Source: an uncultured Ignavibacteria bacterium
Lineage (GTDB): Bacteria > Bacteroidota > Ignavibacteria > Kapaibacteriales > Kapaibacteriaceae
Assembly (NCBI GenBank): GCA_937870915.1
Contig: CALMZQ010000189.1
Span: 1-52,803, forward strand
Length of the DNA stretch: 52,803 nucleotides
Reading direction: 5' to 3'
In this document: positions 45,201 to 52,803 of the stretch, piece by piece
Position numbering within the stretch: position 1 is the first letter of the stretch
Layout of the letters: every line of letters begins with the position of its first letter
Made by a program: the position numbers and the translations under genes
The notes under the pieces: model-generated
The model's database searches: none
The model's input: only the letters and a program-made list of their open reading frames with translations
Told to the model about the DNA's origin: nothing

Positions 45201-48200
45201 CAAAGGCTTGGCTGGTTGGTGGTAATACAGCGCCCCCTAATGAGTTGATGGGTAATCTCACCGGTGGTGTAGATCTCATCGCAGGGGGAACAACACGTTT
45301 GTATCTGCAGAGTGGTTCTGAAGTAGTTGATGTTCGCTCATCACTAAACCTCGACGGAACGAATCGCGAAATGCGTCTCAATGGTAATCCGGGAACGGAC
45401 GGATTTGTATTCGTGTCGTTTGGCCCAGGCAAGACGCCGTATTACACAGACTCGCTTGTCCTGCGCAAACTCCGCGTAACAGACTCGCTCATCATCGACG
45501 GCGATTTTGATATCCCTCTTACCTATGCGCATATGTTCGTTGGCGATGTGAACAACAAGGCATCGGAACTAGCACCGGGGATCAATGGCTCGCTTCTGCA
45601 GATCGTTGCAGGAGCACCACAGTGGGTAGACCCCGACAAAACAGAGTATTGGACGCTCAGCGGTAACACCGCGGTCCCGGCATCTGCATATGTAGGTACA
45701 CGCGATCTCAATGATCTTCGCCTTGGAACGAACAACACCTTCCGCATGTCCATTGCCGGTACTACCGGCGAAGTCACAATCAATAATCTTTCCGGTATCG
45801 GCATCGTTGCGCCACCGGCACTCGGCGAAGGATTTGTAGTTGCGGATAATAGTGGTCGACTCATCAAGCGTGATCTTGGATCATTCCTTCAACTCCCGGA
45901 GAACTACCTCTACGTTGGTGATACAAATGACATTGCACGTCCCTTTGCACCAGGCGCAGACTCCACAGTCCTAGGCATCCTTGGCGGCGCACCAACATGG
46001 ATCGACATATCGGGCCTCTTGCGCGACAGATCATGGATCCAAGGTGGTAACACGAATGTAGTGTCTCCGATTCTCGGCAACATGCAGACCACGGGTATCA
46101 CCGATGTAGATATCCGCGCCGGCGGGCAAACGCGCTTGTTCCTTCAAGGCGGAGCAGAGGTTGTGGACGTTCGTTCGTCGCTCAATCTTGATGGCACAAA
46201 CCGCGAACTGCGTCTCAACGGTAATCCTGGAACAGATGGCTTCGTCCTTGTATCGTGGGGTCCTGGTCGCACGCCGTATTACACTGATTCCTTGGTGCTG
46301 CGCAAACTCCGCGTAACAGACTCTCTCAAGCTCCCATTGAACTATGCCAACATCTATGTTGGTGATGCATCGAACAATGCTGCGCAAGTTCCACCGGGTG
46401 TTGAAGGTTCTCTGCTGCAAGTAGTAGGGGGCGTCCCAACTTGGCTTGATGGTTCATTGTCTGGCTTCTGGTCGCTCAAGGGAAATACGAACATCGCCGC
46501 ATCGGCATTCTTGGGTACTACCGATGCAAATGATTTGCGCATCAACACGAACAACGCGTTGCGCATGACGATTTCGGCCACGGGTCAGGTAACAGTAAAC
46601 GACCTCTCTGGCGCAACAGTAACAGGCGCACTCACGCCGAACGAGGGATTCGTAAGCGCAGACGCTACGGGTCGCCTCGTTAAGCGTGACCTCTCATCGA
46701 TCCTAGCCCTGCCACAATACAACCTCTATGTTGGTGATGCAACGAACACTGCAGCACCATTCGCACCGGGAGCTGACTCTACGGTCCTAGGCATCCTTGG
46801 CGGCGCTCCAACATGGATCGACATTTCCGGACTCTTGCGCGACAGATCGTGGATCCAAGGTGGTAACACGAATGTTGTGTCTCCGATTCTTGGCAACATG
46901 CAGACCACGGGTATCACCGATGTAGATATCCGCGCCGGCGGGCAAACACGCTTGTTCCTCCAAGGCGGAGCAGAAGTTGTGGACGTTCGTTCATCGCTCA
47001 ATCTCGATGGCACAAACCGCGAACTACGCCTCAACGGTAATCCCGGAACAGATGGCTTCGTCCTTGTATCATGGGGTCCGGGTCGCACGCCGTATTACAC
47101 TGATTCCTTGGTGCTGCGCAAACTCCGCGTAACAGACTCTCTCAAGCTCCCATTGAACTATGCCAACATCTATGTTGGTGATGCATCGAACAATGCTGCG
47201 CAAGTTCCACCGGGTGTTGAAGGTTCTCTGCTGCAAGTAGTAGGGGGCGTCCCAACGTGGCTTGATGGTTCATTGTCTGGCTTCTGGTCGCTCAAAGGAA
47301 ATACGAACATCGCCGCATCGGCATTCTTGGGTACCACCGATGCAAATGATTTGCGCATCAACACGAATAACGCGTTGCGCATGACGATCTCGGCCACGGG
47401 TCAGGTAACAGTGAACGACCTCTCGGGTGCAACTGTAACAGGCGCACTCACGCCGAACGAGGGTTTCGTAAGCGCAGACGCTACGGGTCGCCTCGTTAAG
47501 CGTGACCTCTCGTCGATCCTGGCCCTGCCGCAATACAACCTCTATGTTGGTGATGCAACGAACACTGCAGCACCATTCGCACCGGGAGCTGACTCTACGG
47601 TCCTAGGCATCCTTGGCGGCGCTCCAACATGGATCGACATTTCCGGACTCTTGCGCGACAGATCGTGGATCCAAGGTGGTAACACGAATGTAGTGTCTCC
47701 GATTCTCGGCAACATGCAGACCACGGGTATCACCGATGTAGATATCCGCGCCGGCGGGCAAACGCGCTTGTTCCTTCAAGGCGGAGCAGAGGTTGTAGAC
47801 GTTCGTTCATCGCTCAATCTCGATGGCACAAACCGCGAACTGCGTCTCAACGGTAATCCCGGAACAGATGGCTTCGTCCTTGTATCATGGGGTCCGGGTC
47901 GCACGCCGTATTACACCGACTCCCTGGTGTTGCGCAAACTCACCGTTACAGACTCGCTTGACCTTCCGTTGAATTTCAACCACATGTATGTGGGTGACGT
48001 CACGAATAAGGCGGCCCAACTTCCGCCGGGCGCGGATTCAACACTCTTGCTGATCGTTGGCGGCGCGCCAACATGGACAGACTATTCCAGCCTTCTCGAA
48101 GGTTCGGCGTGGGTGCAGGGTGGTAATACCACCATCACAAGTAACATCATCGGCAACATGCGAGCCACGGGCGACCGTGATCTCGACATCCGTGCCGGTG

Positions 48201-49039
48201 GTTCATCAATGATATTCCTCGATGCGGCAGCTAGCCGCATCAATGCTCGCGATGCGTTCAATCTTGACGGTACAGATGTACCGCTTCTGCTCAACGGTTC
48301 CGCCGGCACGGATGGCTTTGTCTTAGTGACAAGGGGCCCGGGCCTTACGCCATACTACACGGACTCTCTCGTTCTCCGTAAGCTTACGGTGACGGATTCG
48401 CTCGCGCTCCCGCTCAACTATGCGCATATCTATGTTGGTGACATCACCAATAATGCCGCTCAGCTTCCGCCAGGTATCAACGGTTCACTTCTGCAGATCT
48501 CTGCCGGTGAACCAAAATGGGTACAACCACAGGACGCCGCCTTCTGGTCCCTAACGGGAAATACAGGAGTAGGACCAACGGCCTTTGTTGGTACCCTCGA
48601 CGCAAACGACCTGAGACTCGCTACGAATGGCACACCACGTGTCACCGTAGCACAAGGCACGGGGAATGTCACCATGACGTCTCTCGCCGGTGTACCGAGC
48701 TCAACACCGGTAGGGGGTAATGACGGCGTTGTGGTGGCCGACGCGTCCGGCACACTCGAGAAGAAAGATCGTTCGATCATTCTCGGTCTGCTGGGGATCT
48801 ATGGAGGACGCTATACAAATGCAGGTGCTGCTCCCGAATTCAACGTGATCATCACGTTGCCTGTTGGTGCAACTCTTGATGCCCAAGCGTCGATCACTCT
48901 AACGCCCGAAGCCTCGACAAGTGTCTCTGCAACACCATTCATTGTGAGTGGTTCCCGAACAGCCAATACGTTCACGATCAATTTCCCCGGTGGACTTAAC
49001 CCGGGTGAAACGATCAATTGGCTGGTGAAGAACCCATGA
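42269..49039 (+). CDS. Giant secreted repeat protein, 2256 residues
   Basis: After a signal peptide (about 1-29, ending GIGAHAQ) comes the segment DNVGIGTATPDNSALLEL, common in Bacteroidota tail-fibre-like or surface proteins. The body consists of about eight repeats of roughly 272-290 residues, the last incomplete. Each opens with a YAHMFVGDVNNKA-like segment, continues through PGINGSLLQIVAG, YWALSGNTAVPASAF, VGTRDANDLRFG and FAPGADSTFLG, and ends with NGNPGTDGFV, TPYYTDSLVLRKL and VTDSL. It ends NPGETINWLVKNP; no T9SS sorting domain was seen. The ATG at 42269 starts the signal peptide; no Shine-Dalgarno is visible. Repeats 3 and 4 are identical at DNA level. Function unknown; an extracellular fibre is inferred. 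Confidence 0.85.
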   Translation: MTIATLLRLSFAMLSLSAVFLASGIGAHAQSTDNVGIGTATPDNSALLELNSTTKGLLVPRMNQTERDALVQPSTGLLIYNTTTGSFQYNFGSKVVPNWVTVLWFQGSDNGSANQLFWSLAGNDSVKANHFIGTINDASLVLKSNNVTRMVFTPTGEINVTGATNVVGSLNLDSANTPLFVDGQAGARGGVFISSGPTLTPRWTSDLMVSDTGLILDAVTTINRPLTVRDSSRFLILPKLPLQYGHLLIGDADNLAAPFAPGVNGSLLQIVAGQPQWVDPDKTEYWTLTGNSGVSPSAYVGTRDANDLRFATDNTFRMTITAGTGEVTINSLAGTGTSVPPNAGEGLVMVDAAGKLFKRENQSLLQLPQYHMYLGDGNNVAQPFAPGADSSFLVTMAGIPSWVDGSRLLRDLPWIIGGNVDVGAFPILGNMSLTGVRDLDIYAGGQSMLFLNGTTPQIDARVPLNLSGTTTPLLLNGNAGTDGMVLISRGAGATPEYVDSLTLRSLSVSNTLTVSGRSEFIDTATFRVFPKLALQYGHIIVGDANNWSAPVAPGLNGSLLQIVAGTPQWVDPDKTEYWALSGNTAVPASAFVGTRDANDLRFGTDNTFRMTIAGSTGEITVNNLAGIGTTSPISQGEGFVIADNGGRLIKRDIGSLLRLPENNLFVGDSNDVASPFAPGADSTFLGVFNGKPTWYNLAGVLNTKAWLVGGNTAPPNELMGNLTGGVDLIAGGTTRLYLQSGSEVVDVRSSLNLDGTNREMRLNGNPGTDGFVFVSFGPGKTPYYTDSLVLRKLRVTDSLIIDGDFDIPLTYAHMFVGDVNNKASELAPGINGSLLQIVAGAPQWVDPDKTEYWALSGNTAVPASAFVGTRDANDLRFGTDNTFRMTIAGSTGEITVNNLAGIGTTSPISQGEGFVIADNGGRLIKRDIGSLLRLPENNLFVGDSNDVASPFAPGADSTFLGVFNGKPTWYNLAGVLNTKAWLVGGNTAPPNELMGNLTGGVDLIAGGTTRLYLQSGSEVVDVRSSLNLDGTNREMRLNGNPGTDGFVFVSFGPGKTPYYTDSLVLRKLRVTDSLIIDGDFDIPLTYAHMFVGDVNNKASELAPGINGSLLQIVAGAPQWVDPDKTEYWTLSGNTAVPASAYVGTRDLNDLRLGTNNTFRMSIAGTTGEVTINNLSGIGIVAPPALGEGFVVADNSGRLIKRDLGSFLQLPENYLYVGDTNDIARPFAPGADSTVLGILGGAPTWIDISGLLRDRSWIQGGNTNVVSPILGNMQTTGITDVDIRAGGQTRLFLQGGAEVVDVRSSLNLDGTNRELRLNGNPGTDGFVLVSWGPGRTPYYTDSLVLRKLRVTDSLKLPLNYANIYVGDASNNAAQVPPGVEGSLLQVVGGVPTWLDGSLSGFWSLKGNTNIAASAFLGTTDANDLRINTNNALRMTISATGQVTVNDLSGATVTGALTPNEGFVSADATGRLVKRDLSSILALPQYNLYVGDATNTAAPFAPGADSTVLGILGGAPTWIDISGLLRDRSWIQGGNTNVVSPILGNMQTTGITDVDIRAGGQTRLFLQGGAEVVDVRSSLNLDGTNRELRLNGNPGTDGFVLVSWGPGRTPYYTDSLVLRKLRVTDSLKLPLNYANIYVGDASNNAAQVPPGVEGSLLQVVGGVPTWLDGSLSGFWSLKGNTNIAASAFLGTTDANDLRINTNNALRMTISATGQVTVNDLSGATVTGALTPNEGFVSADATGRLVKRDLSSILALPQYNLYVGDATNTAAPFAPGADSTVLGILGGAPTWIDISGLLRDRSWIQGGNTNVVSPILGNMQTTGITDVDIRAGGQTRLFLQGGAEVVDVRSSLNLDGTNRELRLNGNPGTDGFVLVSWGPGRTPYYTDSLVLRKLTVTDSLDLPLNFNHMYVGDVTNKAAQLPPGADSTLLLIVGGAPTWTDYSSLLEGSAWVQGGNTTITSNIIGNMRATGDRDLDIRAGGSSMIFLDAAASRINARDAFNLDGTDVPLLLNGSAGTDGFVLVTRGPGLTPYYTDSLVLRKLTVTDSLALPLNYAHIYVGDITNNAAQLPPGINGSLLQISAGEPKWVQPQDAAFWSLTGNTGVGPTAFVGTLDANDLRLATNGTPRVTVAQGTGNVTMTSLAGVPSSTPVGGNDGVVVADASGTLEKKDRSIILGLLGIYGGRYTNAGAAPEFNVIITLPVGATLDAQASITLTPEASTSVSATPFIVSGSRTANTFTINFPGGLNPGETINWLVKNP
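43994..45630 (+). repeat. Perfect 812-bp tandem duplication, period 825 bp
   Basis: Bases 43994-44805 appear identical to 44819-45630 on visual comparison, at a period of 825 bp (275 codons). Identity breaks at the edges, where the codons for WVDPDKTEYW differ between units. The lack of even silent changes means the duplication is recent or is kept identical by gene conversion. Confidence 0.88.
45940..47940 (+). repeat. Near-identical 816-bp repeats, about two and a half copies
   Basis: A second repeat type with a period of 816 bp (272 codons) is seen, for example, at 46325 and 47141 (CTCAAGCTCCC) and at 46770 and 47586. Differences between copies are few and mostly silent (for example ACTTGG against ACGTGG). 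It is an older or less homogenised expansion than the 825-bp pair. Confidence 0.85.
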
Positions 49040-49131
49040 TGAGCGTAGAGAGCAGTCTTCCCATCGAATGTCCAATTGACATGTCCAAAATGTATCACAT
49101 CCCGTTTACTCACTTTTTCTGGAGTACTTCA

Positions 49132-50010
49132 ATGAAGTTCTCTTCCATTTTGAAGGGGCTCATCCTTACAGCAGCCCTCTTCATGTTTGTATCGGAAGCT
49201 GCCGCACAGCTACCGGTCCGCACACGCGAGCTCCGCTTGCTTGGTGCGACGTCTGGTATCATCACTCAGAATACATCCTCAGCTACTGCCTCGTATACAG
49301 TGACTTGGCCGGCAACGGCAAGCATTGTTGCGCCAGATCACAAGGCGTTCCTATTTGCTGCAGAGGGAAGCACAGCCACACAGCAAAACCTTGACTGGTT
49401 CGATGTTAACGGCGATCTCGTTGACAACGACAATGGTTCAGGTCTTGCAGGGCAAGTAACCTACTGGGCAGATGATAACTCGGTAACGGGTGAGGCGGAC
49501 TTCTTGTGGGACGAAACCACAAACACGCTTACCATGGGTAGTGCAACTGTTTCAGGTGTTGTTGAGCTGATCTCTGGTGCCTTTACGGGAACTATCCAGA
49601 CAGCCGCACTAACAGCGAATAACACGTACCGACTACCAGCTGTGCCTGCGGGCACGTACGAAGTTCCAGTTTCAACCAATCTTCCGTCAACAACGGATGA
49701 AGACCAAATCCTTCTTTCCAATGTGAATGGAACGGCTACCTGGTCAACCAACCCGTTTGCAGGTGTTGAGCGCGGAACAGCTGATCCAGCTGATGGCGCC
49801 TTTACACATACGCAAGCCACAGTTGGCGCAATTGATGCATTTGCAACATTTAATGACTTGATCATTGTGTCATCGATTGACGTGAATGCTTCACCAACAG
49901 GCAACATCCTGTCAGTTACAGCAGTTGCGGCAAACTCGTTCACAGTAAGCTCATCAGGTCCTTTCGGTGCAACAGAGCGCATCTCTTGGCTCTTCATCCC
50001 GATCCCTTGA
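49132..50010 (+). CDS. Secreted protein with N-terminal QLPVRTR motif
   Basis: The 292-residue product has a signal peptide (MKFSSILKGLILTAALFMFV, cleaved near EAAAQ) followed at once by LPVRTRELRLLGATSG. This segment is shared with the next gene (QLPVRTRSLQLIS). The rest is a threonine- and serine-rich beta-structured region ending ERISWLFIPIP, which recalls the end of the giant protein upstream. No known domain was recognised. The ATG at 49132 is chosen for the signal peptide and GGAG upstream, over an in-frame ATG at 49036. It lies 92 bp after the giant gene and is followed by two strong hairpins. Confidence 0.75.
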   Translation: MKFSSILKGLILTAALFMFVSEAAAQLPVRTRELRLLGATSGIITQNTSSATASYTVTWPATASIVAPDHKAFLFAAEGSTATQQNLDWFDVNGDLVDNDNGSGLAGQVTYWADDNSVTGEADFLWDETTNTLTMGSATVSGVVELISGAFTGTIQTAALTANNTYRLPAVPAGTYEVPVSTNLPSTTDEDQILLSNVNGTATWSTNPFAGVERGTADPADGAFTHTQATVGAIDAFATFNDLIIVSSIDVNASPTGNILSVTAVAANSFTVSSSGPFGATERISWLFIPIP

Positions 50011-50027
50011 TCGGACTCTCTTGACCT

Positions 50028-50046
50028 CCGGGGGTGCGGCCCCCGG
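50028..50046 (+). terminator. GC-rich hairpin after the QLPVRTR gene
   Basis: CCGGGGG (50028-50034) and CCCCCGG (50040-50046) pair perfectly around the loop TGCGG. It begins 17 bp after the stop. It shares two bases with a larger hairpin that follows, so both cannot be fully formed at once. No T-run follows, so termination by the classical mechanism is uncertain. Confidence 0.5.
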
Positions 50047-50083
50047 ACGTCGGGGTGGTGCTGAGTGCACCACGCCGACGTCC
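50045..50083 (+). terminator. Large 39-nt hairpin before the next surface gene
   Basis: GGACGTCGG (50045-50053) pairs with CCGACGTCC (50075-50083). After one G-G mismatch, GTGGTGC (50055-50061) pairs with GCACCAC (50067-50073) around the five-base loop TGAGT. This gives 16 base pairs. It ends ten bases before the next ATG, so it could also mask the ribosome binding region of that gene or stabilise the upstream mRNA. Confidence 0.55.
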
Positions 50084-50093
50084 TAGAAACAAC

Positions 50094-52803
50094 ATGACGA
50101 AGCTGAAGAACCATAGAGCCCCTTACCAACACGCATTGATCTTGTGTGGAATACTACTGTGTGCATTTGCACTCGGTAGTATGAAAGCGCTTGCTCAATT
50201 GCCTGTGCGGACTCGTTCGTTGCAGCTTATTTCGAACAACAACACGAACCTCATAGAGCATCGTGCACCGGATGGAATCCTGTCGAACTTCACGTATACG
50301 TGGCCTTCGGCATATCCAACCAATCCAACAGACAACTTCCTTACAAGTACACCAACAGGTACACTTGCATGGGCCAACTATGATGGACTGTTCTGGAGAC
50401 TCGATGGAAATGCACCGGCAACAGCAGCGAGTTTCCTAGGACCAACATCTGCCGGCGTACCACTGAATCTCTCAACATCCAACGCTGTTCCGGGAAGTAT
50501 TGACTTCTATATCGGACCGGTTGCTCCTGCTAACAGACGGATCACTCTCGACAATACATCCTTCAATGTTGGGACGATTGCTGACCCTGTTGCAACGAAT
50601 CTCAACGGTACGCTTTCGGCTGAAGGCACAGCACTTATCAATACGGTTGGCACAGCAAATACCACAATTGGAAATGTTGGTGTAGGGGGCTCTACAGTAA
50701 CGCTCAATGCAGGAACAACCGGTAACATCATCCTTGGTGGTGTTGCTACGGATGCAACTCCAACGGAACTTCTCACGATCACGGCCGGCGGTCAAGTACG
50801 TCGTTCCACAATGTCGGGTACGGCGCAAGAAGGTCTTGTCTATACGAGCGGTGCATACCGTCTGGGTGGTTCTGCAAATACAGATAGTCCATTCTTAACC
50901 GACCGCTTTGTGAATGTTGATGGTTCTGATCTGACGTTCACAGCCAATGTTGGTGCGGAAACGCCGCTTACTATCGTTGGTGGCGTCAATAGTGGTGTTG
51001 TGCTTGCAGCCAGTGCCGGTGGTGACATTGTGATGACCGGTGTTGATGTGGATGTAGCATCTACCGACTTCCTTACTCTTGATGGATCGAATCGTGTCCG
51101 CCGCGCACCTGTTGCAGGTACGGCACAAGAAGGTATTACGTATTCAGCAAACGCCTACCGTTTGGGTGGTCCGCTTGTAACAGACAGTCCATTCCTCACA
51201 AATCGGTTCGTGAATATCGACGGCTCGAACCTGACGATCACATCGAATGGTGGTGCTAACACGCCATTCGTTGTAACAGGGACGGCTAACAGTGGCGTAG
51301 CACTCAATGCTGATGGCCTTGGCACACTCGAGCTCACGGGCTCTACAAACATCAATGTCTCGGGTACTGCTAACACAACGATCGGTAATACGGGCGTGGG
51401 TGCAACAACGGTCACCCTCAACGCAGGCACAACCGGGAACATCGTTCTTGGTGGAGTTGTTACCGATGCCACACCAACAGAGATCCTAACGATCACTGCC
51501 ACGAATGAAGTGCGCCGTTCAACACTTAGTGGTACAGCACAGGAAGGTATCGTCTTTACATCGGGCGCATACCGACTCGGTGGTTCAGCGAACACAGACA
51601 ACCCGTTCCTTACAAATCGTTTTGTGAACATCGACGCATCTAACCTCTCGTTCACATCTGATGGTGGAGCAAGTACAACTATGCTCCTCACTGGTGGTGT
51701 AAACAGCGGGGTTGCGATGACAACCGCTGGAACGGGCACGATCGCAATGTCCGGTCCAACTGACGTAACAGGCGTAACAACGATCAATACTACAGGCGCG
51801 GCCAACACAACCATCGGCAATACGGTTGGTGGCGGTGCAGTATCAGTCAACTCTAGTGGTGTCAATCCGATCACGATCGATGTTGGCGTTAACACCAACA
51901 ACCTCGTATTGAACAACATCGCAACAGATGCAACACCTACGGAGTTGCTGACGATCACGGCTGGTGGACAAGTACGCCGCTCAACTATGTCTGGCACAGC
52001 ACAAGAAGGTGTTGTCTACACAGCAGGAGCCTATCGTCTTGGCGGAGCCGCTGTTACAGACAACCCGTTCCTAACCGACCGTTATGTAAACGTTGACGGA
52101 TCGGACCTCACATTCACATCAAATGGTGGAGCGAATACTCCACTCGTTGTCACAGGTGGTTCTGCAAGTGGCGTGGTCTTATCCGCCTCTCCTACAGGCA
52201 ACATCATAATGAATGGTGTAGCTACCGATCTACTCCCAACAGACTGGGTCACGATCGATGCATCGAATCAGGTTCGCAGAACACCGATAGCCGCGTCTGC
52301 ATTGGAAGGTATCACCTATTCCGGCATATCATATCGACTTGGTGGCACGGCGGTCACCGACAATCCGTTCCTTGCCAACCGATTTGTCAATATCGATGCG
52401 TTCAATTTCACTGTCACGTCTGATGCGGGAGCCAATCAGCCCCTTGCAATTACAGGTGGCGCGAATAGTGGTGTAGCGTTATCGGCAAATGGTACCGGTG
52501 ACATTGTCTTGAACGGTGTGATCGTAGACCCGACGCCAACAGAGATCCTCACGATCACTGCTACCAACGAAGTCCGTAGATGGGTTATCGCGAACTCTGC
52601 GCTTGAAGGTGTGTATTATTCTGGTGGTGCCTATCGTCTTGGTGGTCCTGCCAACACAGACAATCCGTTCCTCACAAATCGTTTTGTGAATATCGACGCA
52701 TCGAATCTCTCGTTCACATCCGATGGTGGAGCCAGCACAACGATGCTTCTCACTGGCGGCGCGAACAGCGGCGTAGCGATGACAACGGCCGGTACGGGTA
52801 CGT
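50094..52803 (+). CDS. Repetitive secreted protein, cut by the window edge
   Basis: The frame is open from the ATG at 50094 to the right edge (903 codons, no stop). It starts with a signal peptide (about 1-35, LILCGILLCAFALG, ending KALAQ) followed by LPVRTRSLQLIS, the motif it shares with the preceding gene. At least six repeats follow, each with AQEGLVYTSGAYRLGG, TDSPFLTDRFVNVDGSDL and GGVNSGVVL-like segments, at spacings of about 300-460 bp (near 50.83, 51.13, 51.54, 52.00, 52.30 and 52.60 kb). A fibrous extracellular protein is inferred. The C-terminus, and whether it has a sorting domain, cannot be seen. No Shine-Dalgarno precedes the start; a large hairpin does. Confidence 0.8.
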   Translation, partial: MTKLKNHRAPYQHALILCGILLCAFALGSMKALAQLPVRTRSLQLISNNNTNLIEHRAPDGILSNFTYTWPSAYPTNPTDNFLTSTPTGTLAWANYDGLFWRLDGNAPATAASFLGPTSAGVPLNLSTSNAVPGSIDFYIGPVAPANRRITLDNTSFNVGTIADPVATNLNGTLSAEGTALINTVGTANTTIGNVGVGGSTVTLNAGTTGNIILGGVATDATPTELLTITAGGQVRRSTMSGTAQEGLVYTSGAYRLGGSANTDSPFLTDRFVNVDGSDLTFTANVGAETPLTIVGGVNSGVVLAASAGGDIVMTGVDVDVASTDFLTLDGSNRVRRAPVAGTAQEGITYSANAYRLGGPLVTDSPFLTNRFVNIDGSNLTITSNGGANTPFVVTGTANSGVALNADGLGTLELTGSTNINVSGTANTTIGNTGVGATTVTLNAGTTGNIVLGGVVTDATPTEILTITATNEVRRSTLSGTAQEGIVFTSGAYRLGGSANTDNPFLTNRFVNIDASNLSFTSDGGASTTMLLTGGVNSGVAMTTAGTGTIAMSGPTDVTGVTTINTTGAANTTIGNTVGGGAVSVNSSGVNPITIDVGVNTNNLVLNNIATDATPTELLTITAGGQVRRSTMSGTAQEGVVYTAGAYRLGGAAVTDNPFLTDRYVNVDGSDLTFTSNGGANTPLVVTGGSASGVVLSASPTGNIIMNGVATDLLPTDWVTIDASNQVRRTPIAASALEGITYSGISYRLGGTAVTDNPFLANRFVNIDAFNFTVTSDAGANQPLAITGGANSGVALSANGTGDIVLNGVIVDPTPTEILTITATNEVRRWVIANSALEGVYYSGGAYRLGGPANTDNPFLTNRFVNIDASNLSFTSDGGASTTMLLTGGANSGVAMTTAGTGT

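Larger units (their letters stand above)
735..52445. other. Dispersed octamer AAGGGGCT/AGCCCCTT, 24 exact copies
   Basis: As AAGGGGCT on the plus strand, copies start at 1120, 5985, 20481, 31471, 34571, 35816, 36299, 36437, 40489, 40887, 41532 and 49153. As AGCCCCTT they start at 735, 15076, 17759, 18691, 20788, 23119, 31101, 33169, 37148, 38368, 50117 and 52438. Six further copies have one extra G: 1952, 3260, 7808, 21984, 22714 and 33873. Counts were made by eye. About 1.6 exact copies are expected in this length for both strands at equal base frequencies. Confidence 0.8.

Noticed and set aside
43879-45432. Two nearly identical long minus-strand reading frames (43879-44607 and 44698-45432).
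   Set aside because: They are antisense shadows of the duplicated units of the giant gene; they have no signal peptide, no ribosome binding site and a composition dictated by the sense repeats.
735-52445. AAGGGGCT as a Chi- or KOPS-like polar signal.
   Set aside because: Copies are split evenly between strands (12 and 12) with no trend along the window, unlike replication-polar motifs.

Overview
The window looks like a chromosomal segment of a free-living bacterium of the Bacteroidota/Chlorobiota (FCB) assemblage, perhaps a Kapabacteria- or Ignavibacteria-like lineage (inference; no rRNA is present). Three things point there. At least five large secreted proteins end in type IX secretion (T9SS) type A sorting domains. 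One promoter matches the Bacteroidota-type TTTG/TAnnTTTG consensus. The SUF and SDH operons are arranged as is usual in that group. I found no tRNA, rRNA, CRISPR, insertion sequence, integrase or phage gene.

Layout. 1-2.4 kb: deoC behind an 8-bp tandem array, then a yceI-pirin operon with a promoter carrying two palindromes. 2.4-13.2 kb (minus strand): a four-gene unit with a giant beta-propeller T9SS protein, an outer-membrane barrel, release factor 3 (prfC) and a second giant T9SS protein. 13.35-15.6 kb: an overlapping gene pair that I read as a divergent GldL/GldM motor of the T9SS. 15.6-18.1 kb: mltG, a small outer-membrane protein and an ABC ATPase. 18.2-21.6 kb: sdhCAB. 21.6-22.3 kb: pdxJ. 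22.4-31.3 kb: three tandem paralogous T9SS beta-propeller proteins. 31.4-38.9 kb: a tightly coupled SUF iron-sulfur operon (sufBCDSE, a SufT-like DUF59 protein, a flavin/[2Fe-2S] reductase, an Rrf2 regulator and an A-type carrier). 38.95-41.4 kb: superoxide dismutase, a LON-domain protein and a SpoIIE-type phosphatase. 41.4-42.0 kb: pth. 42.3 kb to the right edge: three large or repetitive secreted proteins, the first containing a perfect 812-bp tandem duplication and the last cut by the window edge.

How it fits together. The SUF operon, its likely [Fe-S]-sensing regulator, the iron/manganese SOD and the Fe-S-rich SdhB form an iron-sulfur and oxidative-stress block. The surface proteins, the barrels and the candidate GldL/GldM pair form a secretion and cell-surface block. 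Genes are packed tightly: most same-strand neighbours overlap as ATGA, GTGA or TAATG, and four of five convergent pairs overlap at their stop codons.

The most unusual signal is at DNA level. The octamer AAGGGGCT (either strand) occurs 24 times by my hand count, where about 1.6 are expected by chance. It is evenly split between strands, dense in housekeeping genes and sparse in the giant repetitive surface genes, which resembles a DNA-uptake or genome-identity sequence. Second come three intergenic 7-8 bp tandem arrays whose units each carry a stop trinucleotide.
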